From the NCBI GenBank assembly GCA_963971535.1, contig OZ020591.1:20043790-20107789 (forward strand): a DNA stretch of 64,000 nt. Direction: 5' to 3'. The position numbers and the translations under genes were made by a program. Numbering within the stretch: the first letter of the stretch is position 1; the number at the start of each line of letters is the position of its first letter. Shown piece after piece: positions 43,889-54,905 of the stretch. This DNA is from Notolepis coatsorum. Taxonomy: Eukaryota > Chordata > Actinopteri > Aulopiformes > Paralepididae. The notes under the pieces are model-generated. The model made no database searches. It was not told the DNA's origin and worked only from the letters and a program-made list of their open reading frames with translations.

Positions 43889-44511
43889 GCCTAGGTGGCT
43901 GAACAAAGGATCCTAGCCTGGGGCCGGTTTCCATAAACATTGTCAAGTAGCCCCCATAGCACTAACAGACAAGTGGAGCCTGCCAGCAAACACTACTCAC
44001 CCAACCTGGAACGCACCGCTTCTCACAACAGCGGCATGTCCGACAGTTCAGCTGTGGCCTGACAGGTTTCACCCCAACAAACACAGCAAGGAACTGCAGT
44101 TGAGAAGCATGCAGCGGCGTGCTCCCAATACGAAAAACCGGTGGAGGGTTTTTAGAATGATCATCATCTTCTAGACACTCCAGTACGAAGACAATATCGC
44201 CGTATTTTCTCGAAAATAGTGAGAGAGAAAATAAAGATATGATGTCAACGTATCTCCTTCCTTGTAAACAAAAATTTTTCTCCACTAACAACACGTCAAG
44301 TGGGGTACTACCGAGGCACTTTCTTGTGGTGAAAGCGAGAAGGAGGAGAGCAGGTGACCACACACCTGCTTATGAAGGTAAGCTGATGAGGGGTGTGGTC
44401 AGACTAATACTGGTATTAAAGGTACATTTGTGGAATTTATTCAGTGCGCGTGCACGTACGCGAGGAAGTGCAGTAGTGATGCCAAGCGGAGCCCCTTAAC
44501 GAAACAGAACT

Positions 44512-44995
44512 GTTTTTAACTACGGCACTGACCTGTTTGTCGAATAAAAAATTGCTGTCGAAGATGACCCAGAGGTTCCTGACAGAGGTGGAGAGGTTTG
44601 GACCAAGTGCGTCAATGAGGGGGGCCGGGGGGGCACTATTAAAAACAATGACCTCGGTTTTCCCTTCGTTCAATGTCAGGGAGTTTTCGGACATCCATCA
44701 CTTGATTTCTGCCAGGCAGTCAAGCAGTGGTTCTATTGACATCTTCCCTTGGGTGGGCTTTAAGGGGAGGTAAACCTGCACGTCATCGGCGAAGCAATGG
44801 AATGAGATATTGTGTTTTGCCAAGATCTGGCCTAGGGGGAGTATATATAGGAGGAAGAGAGTGCGACCCAATATCGAGCCTTGGGGCACCCCGCAGGTGA
44901 GGGGGGCCACAGAGGAAGTGAGGTCACCGAGTTGGACAGAGAAGGTCCTATTACTCAGGTAGGACCGGAACCAGTCTAAGACGGGGCCCCTAAGG
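44512..44995 (-). pseudogene. LINE reverse transcriptase core
   Basis: The minus-strand frames encode GVPQGSILGRTLFLLYILPL and the active-site motif FADDVQVYLPLKPT (about 44880-44750). They continue in a second frame with LTLNEGKTEVIVFN (about 44690). The frame changes at a stop near 44698. It is interrupted upstream by the hAT at 44996-45738 and downstream by the 6-kb element. Confidence 0.75.
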
Positions 44996-45738
44996 TAGGG
45001 CTGGGCGATATAACGATAACGATAAATATCGCGATATATTTTAATAATCGATATCGAATATCGAAATAAAAAAAAATCGAAAAATCGTTTATTTTATTTT
45101 ATTATTATTATTTTTTTTCCTTTTTTTTTTTTTTTCTTTTTTTTTACCTGCAACAGGGCAGTTTTAAAACCAGAGACAGTGGACAGACTTGTCTTTCTTG
45201 CCTGCAACTTAAAGTAATGGCTTTGCTTGTCCAAATGACAATACTTACCAAATTCAGATTTCTTTTTCTCTTGTCCATTTATTTTGTTTGCTTTCTAATT
45301 TAAAATACATTTTGAAACCATCTGTACACAGTAGGCTATGTGTGCTAGCAGAACTAGACTCCAGTCACGAGTCACAGTGCACATGTGCGGTGGTTTGTCC
45401 ACCAAAAAAGCGCCAAAAGATCGAAAATAAACTAGCAGAGCCAGAACTGTTCAACTCCTCTGGAGCCACAGCCAGCAGAGAAGCCGGTTTACTTTAGCTT
45501 TTAAACCAGCTGCAGCCTGATAACTGGAGTGTGAGGGGATGTAACACTAAAGATGGCGGCAATGACAAAGAATTGCTGCAAAATAAACATACATCTGTTG
45601 TTAAAAAAATATATATATGTTTTTTTTTTTTTTTTTTTTTATACTTATAACAATTCGATAATTATCGATATCGAGAAATAAAATAAAATTATCATATCGT
45701 TATCGCGATATGATTTTTTTCCATATCGCCCAGCCCTA
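44996..45738. mobile_element. hAT element with 8-bp TSD CCCTAAGG
   Basis: The termini are TAGGGCTGGGCGATATAACG at 44996 and CATATCGCCCAGCCCTA ending at 45738. CCCTAAGG is at 44988-44995 and 45739-45746. It is 743 bp, with ATCGATA-rich ends. It has the uninterrupted version of the TTAA site that holds a piggyBac-like element in the 20975-23866 relative. Confidence 0.92.
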
Positions 45739-45746
45739 CCCTAAGG

Positions 45747-48131
45747 CCTACATAATGCTCGAGGCGAGCTAAAAGGATGTGGTGATCTACCGTATCAAAG
45801 GCGGCTGAGAGGTCAAGGAGTGAGTTTCCTGCATCAGCAGCTGAAATCAGGTCGTTTAAGACACGGAGGAGGGCCGTTTCAGTGCTGTGTCGTGGTTAAA
45901 AGCCAGATTGGAATTTATCATGGATGTTGTTGTGTTCAAGGAATGATTGTAGCTGTATGTAGACTATGCGCTCCAGGATCTTTGATAAAAATGGTAGTTG
46001 TGAGATGGGTCTAAAATTGGCGAAGACAGAGGGATCGAGGTTGGGCTTCTTTATCCGGGGCTGGACCACAGCATGCTTGAAGGCAGCCGGGACGCATCCA
46101 GTGCTGAGGCAGCGTTTAGTAGGAGTAATAATGTGAGGAGGACAGGGTCAGGTACTTCCTTTAGGATGCGCAAGGGGAGTGCGTCTGAGGGGCAATTTCT
46201 TGGTCGCAGGTGTTTAATGGCATCGGAAAGGGAGGAGAGGGAGACCGGGGCAAACTGGTCAAAAACAGCAGGCAATGGTGGGGGGGGGGGAGGAGGGGGG
46301 GGGGGGGGGGCAAGGGGGAGAGAGATCTAAGGGCAGAGACTTTGCTGATGAAGAAATGTTGGAAGCCTTCACATAGAGCTAATGAAGGTACGACAGAGGG
46401 GGTGGCACAGGGGTTGGTGAGGGAGTTTAGGACTTTGAACAGGGCCTGGGGTTTGTTTGAATTTGTTATGACTAAGTTGGAAATGTAAGCTGTTTTTGCA
46501 GTTTTGACAGCCGTTTGGTAGATGGACAGAGCGCTGTGTAGGATTTGGAGGGAGACATGCAACCTGTCCTTCCTCAACTTCCTCTCGGCACGTCTACATG
46601 CACATCTGAGAGTACGCGTGGATTCATTTAGCCAGGGTGTGGGGAGGGGTTTTATGCGTTTAGTTTTAAAAGGTGCTACAGTATTTAAAATATCGGTGCA
46701 TGACTCGTTGAACATGGAGAGATAGTCATCGATATTTGGGACACTGTTTGCATTTAGGACACAAATTGCGGAGCTGGAGAAGGCTTCAGAAAAGTGGGCA
46801 GCAGTGTCAGAGGTAAACGTGCGGGATTCTTTTGTAGGTACATGAGGGGAAATAGCAGAGCAGGGGATTTTAATGGAGAAAACAATAGGTGAGTGGTCAG
46901 AAAAAAGCAGCAGCACATATGTCAATTATATTGACAGATAGTCCAAATGACAGAACGAGATCAAGTGTGTGTCCTTTTTCATGCGTTGGTGCTGTGACAG
47001 ATTGGGTGAGGTTGAGAGAGTCAATGAGATTTAGGAAATCTCGCGACAGGGGATGTGATTCGCAACACACATGGATATTAAAATCGCCGCATAGGAGAAT
47101 GTGATCGTATCTAACCATCAGTCCGGAGAGGAAGTCCATGAAGTCATTTAAAAAGTCCTTGTTGTATTTAGGCGGGCGGTATATGACGGCGCAGAACACG
47201 ACGGATGACAAGTTTAGTTAAAAAGAGTGAACTTCGAAACTAGCGTACTTCGCTGCCGGCTGTGAGAGGCGGCAGTGGAGAGTGGATTTGAACACCGAGG
47301 CTATTCCACCCCCTCTGCCCGAGGGGCGAGGGGTGTTGAAAAAAGTGCATTCGGGGGGGAGAAGTTCGGAGAGCGGCAGTAGCTCGCCAACTTGGAGCCA
47401 CGTCTCGGTAATGAACATGAAATCCAGGCCACGGGAGGTGAAGAAGTCATTTATAATGAACGTTTTGTTGGCTATCGACCTAGCATTCAACAGGGCTAAG
47501 TGGAAGTTTAGCTCTGGGCTAGCCGGCGGTGGGGCGCGCTCCAGCCGCAGAAGGACATCAAAACACACACCACCGCTCGGCCTGCGGGCCCGTGGAATAC
47601 AGCGCTGATGCGGGGGGTCCCGCGTCAGCCCAAGGGGAGCAGGGCCAGGCGAGGGGGCGACGGCAGACAGTCCCGGTCCCGAGAGTGGCGGCAGGGGCTC
47701 GGGAAGAACAGCACAGAGCCAGCGGTCTCTGGGGAGCAAAGATCGTTGGGCTGCAGGGAGATAACATCCATCATAGAGGGGACCGACGTTGATCCTGGAC
47801 GAGGAGGCCAGCAGGTAGGCCTTGATTTTGACGTGTACACCGCCTCGTTTTCCCCTTCTCCTGTAAAGTTTTTTACGTAGGGAGGCACAGGGAGGGCGGC
47901 GTAGGTGAGCAGGGATATTCAGGAGAACGGGGGGAGACTTGTCACTTTCTCACCCAAACAATGTGATGAAAGCGTTTAGCTGAAGGCTCTTAGATTTAAA
48001 AGAGCTTGTCGATCATAAACCAATAGGGTGGAGATGTCCCGGCAGAAGATACATAGAAGCAGAGTAATAACAAGCAGGAGACTAAGCGGACAGTACCGAC
48101 GAGGCCGACGGCTGGCCGACACAGGCGCCAT
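45747..48131 (-). pseudogene. LINE N-terminal region: endonuclease and RT fingers
   Basis: The minus strand opens with ATG at 48131, encoding a short leader with a hydrophobic run (LSLLLVITLLLCIF). An apurinic-type endonuclease follows, with LNARSIANK, ITETWL (catalytic Glu), LCGDFNIH and SDHSPI (catalytic His) across 47620-46900. The reverse transcriptase N-terminal part is at about 46280-45760 (HLRPRNCPSDALP and on). Several frame changes separate these blocks, including near 47215, 46910 and 46270 (a long G-run). Confidence 0.75.
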
Positions 48132-48165
48132 CTTGCTTCGGGGGCGGGTCCAAGTCAAGATGCTC

Positions 48166-49027
48166 TCTCTCACTAATAAAAAGTGTGTTCATTCAGCCAT
48201 ATGTATTCCAAACTGAACATCTTCGGTGGCATCATAGTCATTACAACAGACATTTGAGCCTTGTGGATTCCGTACTTGTGTGATGTCACACCAGGCAGGA
48301 AGTCAAGACACACAGTTGTAAGCTAGAGCATAGCTATGAGCTGCATGATTTTTTTCCGTAGCGACATGTAAACCAACAGCCAATAAATGTGAAGTTAACT
48401 TTGAACCTCGGTTGTCAAGCCTCCTCAATATAACAGATACACCTAGCTAACATGGGGCGGGCTGCTTTGAGCACACGCGCACATACACACACACACAGGG
48501 CTAACGTTAGCTAGCAAGCAGCTATATAGCTAACACGCTAACTACTGTATACAGTTCCAATAGACTAACATTACACCTCTGTGATTTAAATGTGTCCTTA
48601 CCTTAGACTCGAGGGTTGTACTAGGGTTGGATGCAGTTCCATGTTGGTCAGTCTGTCTGTTTTCCATGTTCTGCTGTGTTTAACGTTATCTGTTTGCGAG
48701 TGCTCCCTTGACTGATGGCTAGTACCGCAGGACTTTTATTAAACATTCTATATGTCTGCGGGTCTTGTGCAGTACTCTCGTGGCACTGTCAACAAAGCGA
48801 GCACTCAGAAGACGCGCACCGTTTGCCAGTGCAGTGATATGCGCACTGACAGTCGGCGCAGTTGACATTTTCCAAATAAATCCTCTTTGTCCCCACTGCG
48901 TCCCGGAGATGTGTTCGTCCCAAATAAATATTTGATAGTCCACTCCCCGGGACGAGGGGACGGTGTTAGTCTCGAGCCTGTTTGTGTGTGTGTGTGGGAT
49001 GGGGGGGGGGGGGGCGGGCCGCCACAG
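48166..49027. other. Non-repeat stretch between the LINE and the next nest
   Basis: No transposon terminus is recognised here. It has AC and GT microsatellites (48478-48500, 48985-48997), a G-run near 49001-49013 and CTAACGTTAGCTAGC-type motifs. A possible tiny minus-strand exon is at 48602-48667. Confidence 0.5.
48602..48667 (-). CDS. Possible first coding exon of an unknown gene
   Basis: A minus-strand ATG (48667) opens 22 codons, MENRQTDQHGTASNPSTTLE and on, ending at a strong donor (CTAAG then GTAAGG at 48601). No family is recognised and the downstream exon cannot be found, because the LINE follows. This may be chance. Confidence 0.15.
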
Positions 49028-50595
49028 CAGGGCTCTACGCTAACTTTTTCCCAAGGAGCACATGTAAAGAAATTTAGGAGCACCCAAAAATATTTAGGAG
49101 CACAGTGAAAATATCTCAAGTAACGGAGTATATATTTTCTTTCAAAAATAAATGTATATTTGTACTGTGCGTGCGTGCATGTGTGTAAATTAGCTCCTGC
49201 TACAACCCTGCATGTTTACATTTTGTATTTTGTTCATTAACATGTGCTGTCCCTATCAAATAAACTATCAAATCAAACTACTGCTACAAAAGTAACAGTC
49301 ACTTAACTTTAGCTTTTGCCCCTTTTATGCATACAATGCCTATGTTTTGGCTGTGTCGCTCTTCTAGAAAAATAATCCTTTCAGGGTTGCCTATTGAAAT
49401 ACTGTACACCTCCAGTACAGAAACATTGTTTATGAGTTTGCGTGTCAGGTAGACCATTGATTGACAGTCGCGTCTGCCAATTGCCGTCCGGCGCTGCAGC
49501 TGGACCCTATTGCCCACCTCTGCTGTTGGGTTGATAACGCTAGCCAAGTTAGCTGTACACGCATACACAGTGGGCCAGTTACTTTGGTGTAGGGGTGTAA
49601 CAATGCATCGATCCTAAGGGGAAATTCAACTGCATCGATTTGAAAATGTTAGAATCGATTATCGCAATTTGAATGTGTACACAGTAGGGGTGGACGGTAT
49701 GGTCTAAAATTTATATCACGGTATAATTTGAAGCATAGACGGTAACGGTATATATCACGGTATCAGTGTTTCCGTTAGAATAATTTTTTTTGCCTGATAG
49801 GCAGGCTATATAAAGAATGACATTCTCAAGGCATGTAGATTTATAATATTTTAACTTAAAACTAGGCTACTTTTGCGTATAAAGTCATTATATTCCAAAT
49901 AAAATAAGTCCAGAGTCGAGACTCCGTGCTGCTCCCATTACAAACAGCAGGGCTGGATGCTGGATTTTGCTAGAAGCATATGTAGCTGCAGAGCCGCAGA
50001 GCCAGGGGCTCTTTCAGGTCAATTCAGGGCAATTCTCCACTTGCACAACCTAAAAGTAGGCACTTCCGGCTGACTTCCGGTTGCCAATGGTACTTCCTGT
50101 CCCATCCAAATACATTGGTTTTAGCTACTTTTCTCCCCTTATTTAAACAACTTTGTCGTCACAGAGAGGCAATGAAACGTTTGTATTATTATAGTATAGA
50201 ATGTATTTAATAAGCAAACGTTTGTCAGCAGGGTTTTTGGGCTGTATTTCATGTAAAAACGTTCACTGTTAGTTTACTTGCTCACGCTAATTAAGGCTAT
50301 TGCTGGCTAACAGAAGCTAGCGCAAGAAACGACGCCGCAAAGTATTGTTTATAGTGCATTTCTTGCCACCTTATAGCATTTGTACATTTGTATGACAGTC
50401 TATAATGCTCCCGTGAGGTTTTTCCGGACGTTTTGGTAATGATTTTCACTATAAAATCATATTTCTAAATGACAGGAAGTTGATGAAAACTGGCCGGAAT
50501 AGCTTTGAGCTAACGATCTTTGCCGATGCATTCCATTCTAAACGTAACGTTAGTTGTTCAAAACATTACCCGTCTATATAATTTGTTCCTCAACA

Positions 50596-50760
50596 TTAGC
50601 TTCTAACTGTAGCAGGCTGCAGCTTGCTGGCTAACGTTAGCTTCTAACTGTAGCAGGCTGCAGCTTGCTGGCTAACGTTAGCTTCTAACTAGCAAGCTGC
50701 AGCTTGCTGGCTAACGTTAGCTTCTAACTGTAGCAGGCTGCAGTTAGTTTACAAAACATT
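50596..50760. repeat. 41-bp tandem repeats at the foldback centre
   Basis: About four units of TTAGCTTCTAACTGTAGCAG followed by GCTGCAGCTTGCTGGCTAACG. The third unit carries a short variant (ACTAGCAAGC). Confidence 0.88.
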
Positions 50761-50837
50761 ACCCGTCTATATAACGTTGAGGAACAAATTATATAGACAG
50801 GTAATGTTTTGAACAACTAACGTTACGTTTAGAATGG

Positions 50838-51681
50838 AATGTATCGGCAAAGATCGTTAGCTCAAAGCTATTCCGGACAGTTTTCATCAACTTCCTGTCA
50901 TTTAGAAATATGATTTTATAGTGAAAATCATTACCAAAACGTCCGGAAAAACCTCACGGGAGCATTATAGACTGTCATACAAATGTACAAATGCTATAAG
51001 GTGGCAAGAAATGCACTATAAACAATACTTTGCGGCGTCGTTTCTTGCAATGCATCGGCAAAGATAGTTAGCTCAAAGCTATTCCGGACAGTTTTCATCA
51101 ACTTCCTGTCATTTAGAAATATGATTTTATAGTGAAAATCATTACCAAAACGTCCGGAAAAACCTCACGGGAGCATTATAGACTGTCATACAAATGTACA
51201 AATGCTATAAGGTGGCAAGAAATGCACTATAAACAATACTTTGCGGCGTCGTTTCTTGCAATGCATCGGCAAAGATAGTTAGCTCAAAGCTATTCCGGAC
51301 AGTTTTCATCAACTTCCTGTCATTTAGAAATATGATTTTATAGTGAAAATCATTACCAAAACGTCCGGAAAAACCTCACGGGAGCATTATAGACTGTCAT
51401 ACAAATGTACAAATGCTATAAGGTGGCAAGAAATGCACTATAAACAATACTTTGCGGCGTCGTTTCTTGCAATGCATCAGCAAAGATAGTTAGCTCAAAG
51501 CTATTCCGGACAGTTTTCATCAACTTCCTGTCATTTAGAAATATGATTTTATAGTGAAAATCATTACCAAAACGTCCGGAAAAACCTCACAGGAGCATTA
51601 TAGACTGTCATACAAATGTACAAATGCTATAAGGTGGCAAGAAATGCACTATAAACAATACTTTGCGGCGTCGTTTCTTGC
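50838..51681. repeat. Four 211-bp tandem repeats
   Basis: The units are 50838-51048, 51049-51259, 51260-51470 and 51471-51681, each starting AATGNATCNGCAAAGAT and ending GGCGTCGTTTCTTGC. Units 2-4 differ by only a few bases; unit 1 begins AATGTATCGGCAAAGATC, like the spacer side. The inverse single copy is at 50322-50532. Confidence 0.93.
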
Positions 51682-53226
51682 GCTAGCTTCTGTTAGCCAG
51701 CAATAGCCTTAATTAGCGTGAGCAAGTAAACTAACAGTGAACGTTTTTACATGAAATACAGCCCAAAAACCCTGCTGACAAATGTTTGCTTATTAAATAC
51801 ATTCTATACTATAATAATACAAACATTTCATTGCCTCTCTGTGACGACAAAGTTGTTTAAATAAGGGGAGAAAAGTAGCTAAAACCAATGTATTTGGATG
51901 GGACAGGAAGTACCATTGGCAACCGGAAGTCAGCCGGAAGTGCCTACTTTCAGGTTGTGCAAGTGGAGAATTCAGCCGTTGGGTGGGGGGGGGGGGGGGC
52001 GCTGTTGAGCGGCCTCTGACCAGACCTGAAAGAGCCCCTGGCTCTGCGGCTCTGCAGCTGCATGCTATTTCGCAAATCCACTGCTACAGCCTTCCTCCCG
52101 CTGCAGCCGTCGTTATCATAACACTACACACATATCATAATGTTTACAGCAAACTGTAGTTGATCACCAGGTATGTTTTATTAACGTAGAATAATTCATA
52201 TAAGAAAAACGATAGGTAAGATCTCTTACCTTTCTCCACTGGTTAAAAATGCCAGGAACTGAAATTGAAACTTGCTGTGCGCCGCGGTGATATGTGTTTA
52301 TTATGAAATGACAATTGCGTGTTGACACGCCCAGTGCGCCCACTGCGCGAAGCCTCCTAAATAACTTTTTCCAGTTTGCACATATCTATTATCTATGACT
52401 AATTCTATCTATTTTTAGGGGCAAATGCGATTGAAATAGTCGCGCTGTGGTTACATGACGACGACGTCATTGCTATTTTAGAGCTGCTCTACCGGTTACA
52501 CGGTATAGTCAAAATCCATACCGTAGAGCAAATTCATACCGTTTATACCGTATACCGTTTATACCGTCCACCCCTAGTACACAGTGTTATGTTGTTATCA
52601 TGTCCGTTAGTCAACACAACGACATACGCTACTGCATCAACGTTATGATTAACAAAGCAAGGCATTCGTTTTGTTGCATTAACACTTTAACTGCCGAAGG
52701 TTAAATTCATGATATACCATCCCTTGCCAGCTCTATTTGTCTATGGAGAAGTTCCCCTTCTTTGCAGGGCTATAACTTTTTAAATTCTATTGCTAGATTT
52801 CCATTATTAGGGCCCATTCAATGTCCTATATGTATTGTTCAGGGTGTATGAACGTTAAACTTTTTCATTCACATATTCATACTAGAATATGGTCTAAAGC
52901 AGGGGTGGGCAACTTTGTATATGGTGAGGGCCACAAAATGTCCACAATCAATCTGGGGGGCCGCATTGTTTATCGGCAGTCCCGCCAGTAGTACCCCATC
53001 ACTCAAATAGCCCTAATAGTCACAAGGTATATAAACAATTATAATTTATTGTAACTTTGTTTTTATTCCATTTCAAATGCATTTAGTAATGCAATTTCAA
53101 CTTTATGAATTTATAAACAGCTGAATTTAAAAGTATTGCTGTGTAACCCCAAATATATACAAAAATTATCAATTATAATTAAGGCTTCTAATAAAATAAA
53201 TGTATGAACTTAAAGCCCACTGCTCA

Positions 53227-53495
53227 ACAAACACAAAGCAGCATTCCTGCTGCATTTCACTACAACAGTAAATCAAAAGTGCAATAATAAATGATTTTGT
53301 TAAATGTATAAACTTTTATCCTGCTACTAAACAAAACATTATAACACTGAAATGCATGTTATGGATATGAAGCACTCAGGAATGTTTTGTTTAGTAGCAG
53401 GATAAAAGTGTATACATTTAACAAAATAATTTATTATTGCACTTTTGATTTACTGTTGTAGTGAAATGCAGCAGGAATGCTGCTTTGTGTTTGTG
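53227..53495. repeat. Inverted repeat inside the hAT, about 114-bp arms
   Basis: The arms at 53227-53340 and 53381-53495 are near-complementary (for example ATTTCACTACAACAGTAAAT and its inverse) with a 40-bp loop. This points to a local inverted duplication of hAT sequence next to the transposase remnant. Confidence 0.85.
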
Positions 53496-53634
53496 TTATT
53501 AGTGTTATCTGAACACTACAAAAGTAAACAAGTAAAGTGCAAGTAAAGTAAAGTGCAATACTACATGCCTCCCATTGACCCTTTATCAAACTGGCATGAC
53601 ATTCACCCTCGCCCCACAGTGGGTCAATAATGGT

Positions 53635-53636
<2 letters not shown>

Positions 53637-53677
<41 letters not shown>

Positions 53678-53818
53678 GTCCCCTCTCTACACCTCTCCAT
53701 CATCTCCCCCCCTCTCTACATCTCTTCATCATCTCTTCCCCCCTCTCTACACCTCTTCATCATCTCCTTCCCCCCCTCTACACCTCTTCATCATCTCCTC
53801 CTCCCCCCTGTCTTTAAT
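53637..53818. repeat. (TAA)n microsatellite and CTC-rich repeats
   Basis: About 13 TAA units (53637-53676) are followed by four imperfect units of CTCTACACCTCTTCATCATC with C-runs. The Asn/Ile runs translated from it are artefacts. Confidence 0.85.
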
Positions 53819-53930
53819 GAGACACTTGTGGTCTCTCCATTTGGCGCACAATAGCAGGAATGTCAACTTCAATGTTTGTGCATGCAATCTGCATCAGATG
53901 AAATAATGTTTCATCCGACAGCCTGTTTCT

Positions 53931-54725
53931 CTACTTTGACTTGATGTGCTTCATGTTTGAGAAATTGCTCTCACATATGTATGTGCTCCCAAACATACTG
54001 GCCATAGAGAGGGCAAAGTCCCTGAGGAGTGGGAAGCGGGGCTCAGGTAGCAGTTTCCAAAACGAAATTCCCCTCTCATTTCTCTTTGCTTGAAAAAAAG
54101 GATCTGACTGTAGCTCGCACAGTTCAAGCTGCAACGGTGGGGGCTGCTCTGACACCGTAGCGGTGAGGGGGCCGGCAAACAGCGCTATCCGTGACTGCAT
54201 GCCGTTGAAATCTTCAAACCGATCATTGAATTGCATTTGCAGTGTTTCAATGTCGCTCCTGTACTTTCCGACGGCTCAGCCATCGGATTTCTGTGTGTAG
54301 CTGCAAGTCGCCATAATCAGTGTCCATCTCTTCCAAAAAGGAGACAAACTTTCTATGGTTTAGTGACCTGTTGCCTCCACGAATTAGATTGGTAACCTTG
54401 GTAACCAAATCCATAACATGGCTGTAGTAGTCAAGCTTCTTGGCACAGAGAGCCTCCTATATCAGATAAAAAAAAAGAAAAACGATTTAACGACTCTCGC
54501 ATATAATTTGACTACACTCGACTCGCATTGGTCATTATAGTGACCCACAATAGATGGAAATTATGTTAGCGAACTTACCTGATGTATAATGCAGTGCAGC
54601 ATTGGACACTCAACGCCACTCTGCCTTAGAAGCCCGGCGAATCCTGTGCGTTTTCCTTTCATTGCCGGTGCTCCATCGGTAACAACAGCCGACAGTTTAT
54701 CAAAACCCCCATATTGCTGCACGCC
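53931..54725 (-). pseudogene. hAT transposase remnant with one intron
   Basis: From 54725 downward the minus strand encodes FDKLSAVVTDGAPAMKGKR (a catalytic Asp context in hAT/GTF2IRD2-type transposases) to MLHCIIHQ. An intron follows, about 54578 to 54460 (GTAAGT ... TATAG). Then comes KLDYYSHVMDLVTKVTNLI through HTEIRWLSRRKV, a stop near 54257, and in another frame the dimerisation tail MFGSTYICESNFSNMKHIK ending at 53931. The N-terminal finger is missing and the frames are broken. Confidence 0.78.
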
Positions 54726-54745
54726 ACTTTCAACAGCGTTTCATA

Positions 54746-54905
54746 TGTCCACACTAGGGCTGACCCCTATTAGTCAAATAGTCGACTAATCGATCGAAAG
54801 GAGCCATAGTCGACTGCCAACTCTTCTTAGTCGAATACAATACAAAAAAATTAAAAAAATTAAAAAATATTATAATTTTTTTATTTTTTTTTATTTTTTT
54901 TTATA
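54746..54905. mobile_element. hAT terminal fragment (TAGTCGACTAATCG family)
   Basis: TAGGGCTGACCCCTATTAGT at about 54747, followed by AGTCGACT repeats and an AT-rich run, is one end of another hAT. Its partner end is absent. Confidence 0.5.

Larger units (their letters stand above)
38464..44511. mobile_element. About 6-kb element with long terminal inverted repeats and 5S-like modules
   Basis: It interrupts the LINE between codons for HLRLL and AVVKN. Near-inverted arms of about 170 bp lie at about 38490-38660 and 44337-44500 (GCTTGGCATCACTACTGCAC and its complement). A second start GTTCTGTTTCGTTAAGGGG is at 38754, mirrored by CCCCTTAACGAAACAGAAC at 44492-44510. AACT borders both sides (38460-38463 and 44508-44511), so any TSD is only 3-4 bp. 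The interior is GC-rich for this window, has two 5S rRNA-like stretches and a nested hAT (43302-43888), and no recognisable protein. Superfamily unknown. Confidence 0.6.
30122..48165 (-). mobile_element. CR1/L2-group LINE, near full length but interrupted
   Basis: One minus-strand LINE extends from a 5' start near 48165 (ORF ATG at 48131) to its tail near 30122 (TTTTATTTATATAGCACATT on the plus strand). Three insertions split it: Pao/BEL (30170-37697), the 6-kb 5S-bearing element (38464-44511) and a hAT (44996-45738). Without them the LINE is about 3.7 kb. The coding parts are listed separately. It is broken by several frameshifts and could not encode a working protein. Confidence 0.78.
50031..51972. 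repeat. 1.94-kb foldback with expanded right arm
   Basis: The left arm 50031 to about 50595 (AATTCTCCACTTGCACAACC onward) is mirrored by the right arm about 50770-51972, which ends GGTTGTGCAAGTGGAGAATT. A block of 211 bp is present once in the left arm (50322-50532) but four times in tandem in the right arm. The centre holds 41-bp repeats. No ORF. The short flanking hAT interior is also inverted, so total symmetry spans about 49,960-52,100. Confidence 0.92.
49764..52330. mobile_element. hAT element (CAGTGTTTCCGTTAG), right end lost
   Basis: CAGTGTTTCCGTTAG at 49764 starts a member of the family also seen at 918 and 28350. Its interior (TGCAGAGCCGCAGAGCC, and in reverse CTCTGCGGCTCTGCAGCTGC) flanks the foldback on both sides. 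No right terminus is found; the boundary near 52330 is where sequence of the surrounding element resumes. Confidence 0.6.
49685..52576. mobile_element. hAT element with 8-bp TSD GTACACAG, holding a foldback
   Basis: The termini are TAGGGGTGGACGGTATGG at 49685 and ATACCGTCCACCCCTA ending at 52576. GTACACAG is at 49677-49684 and 52577-52584. The matching empty site is a single GTACACAG at 18792-18799 in the 17066-19284 copy. It is related to 15996-17023 but interrupted from 49764 to about 52330. Confidence 0.9.
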
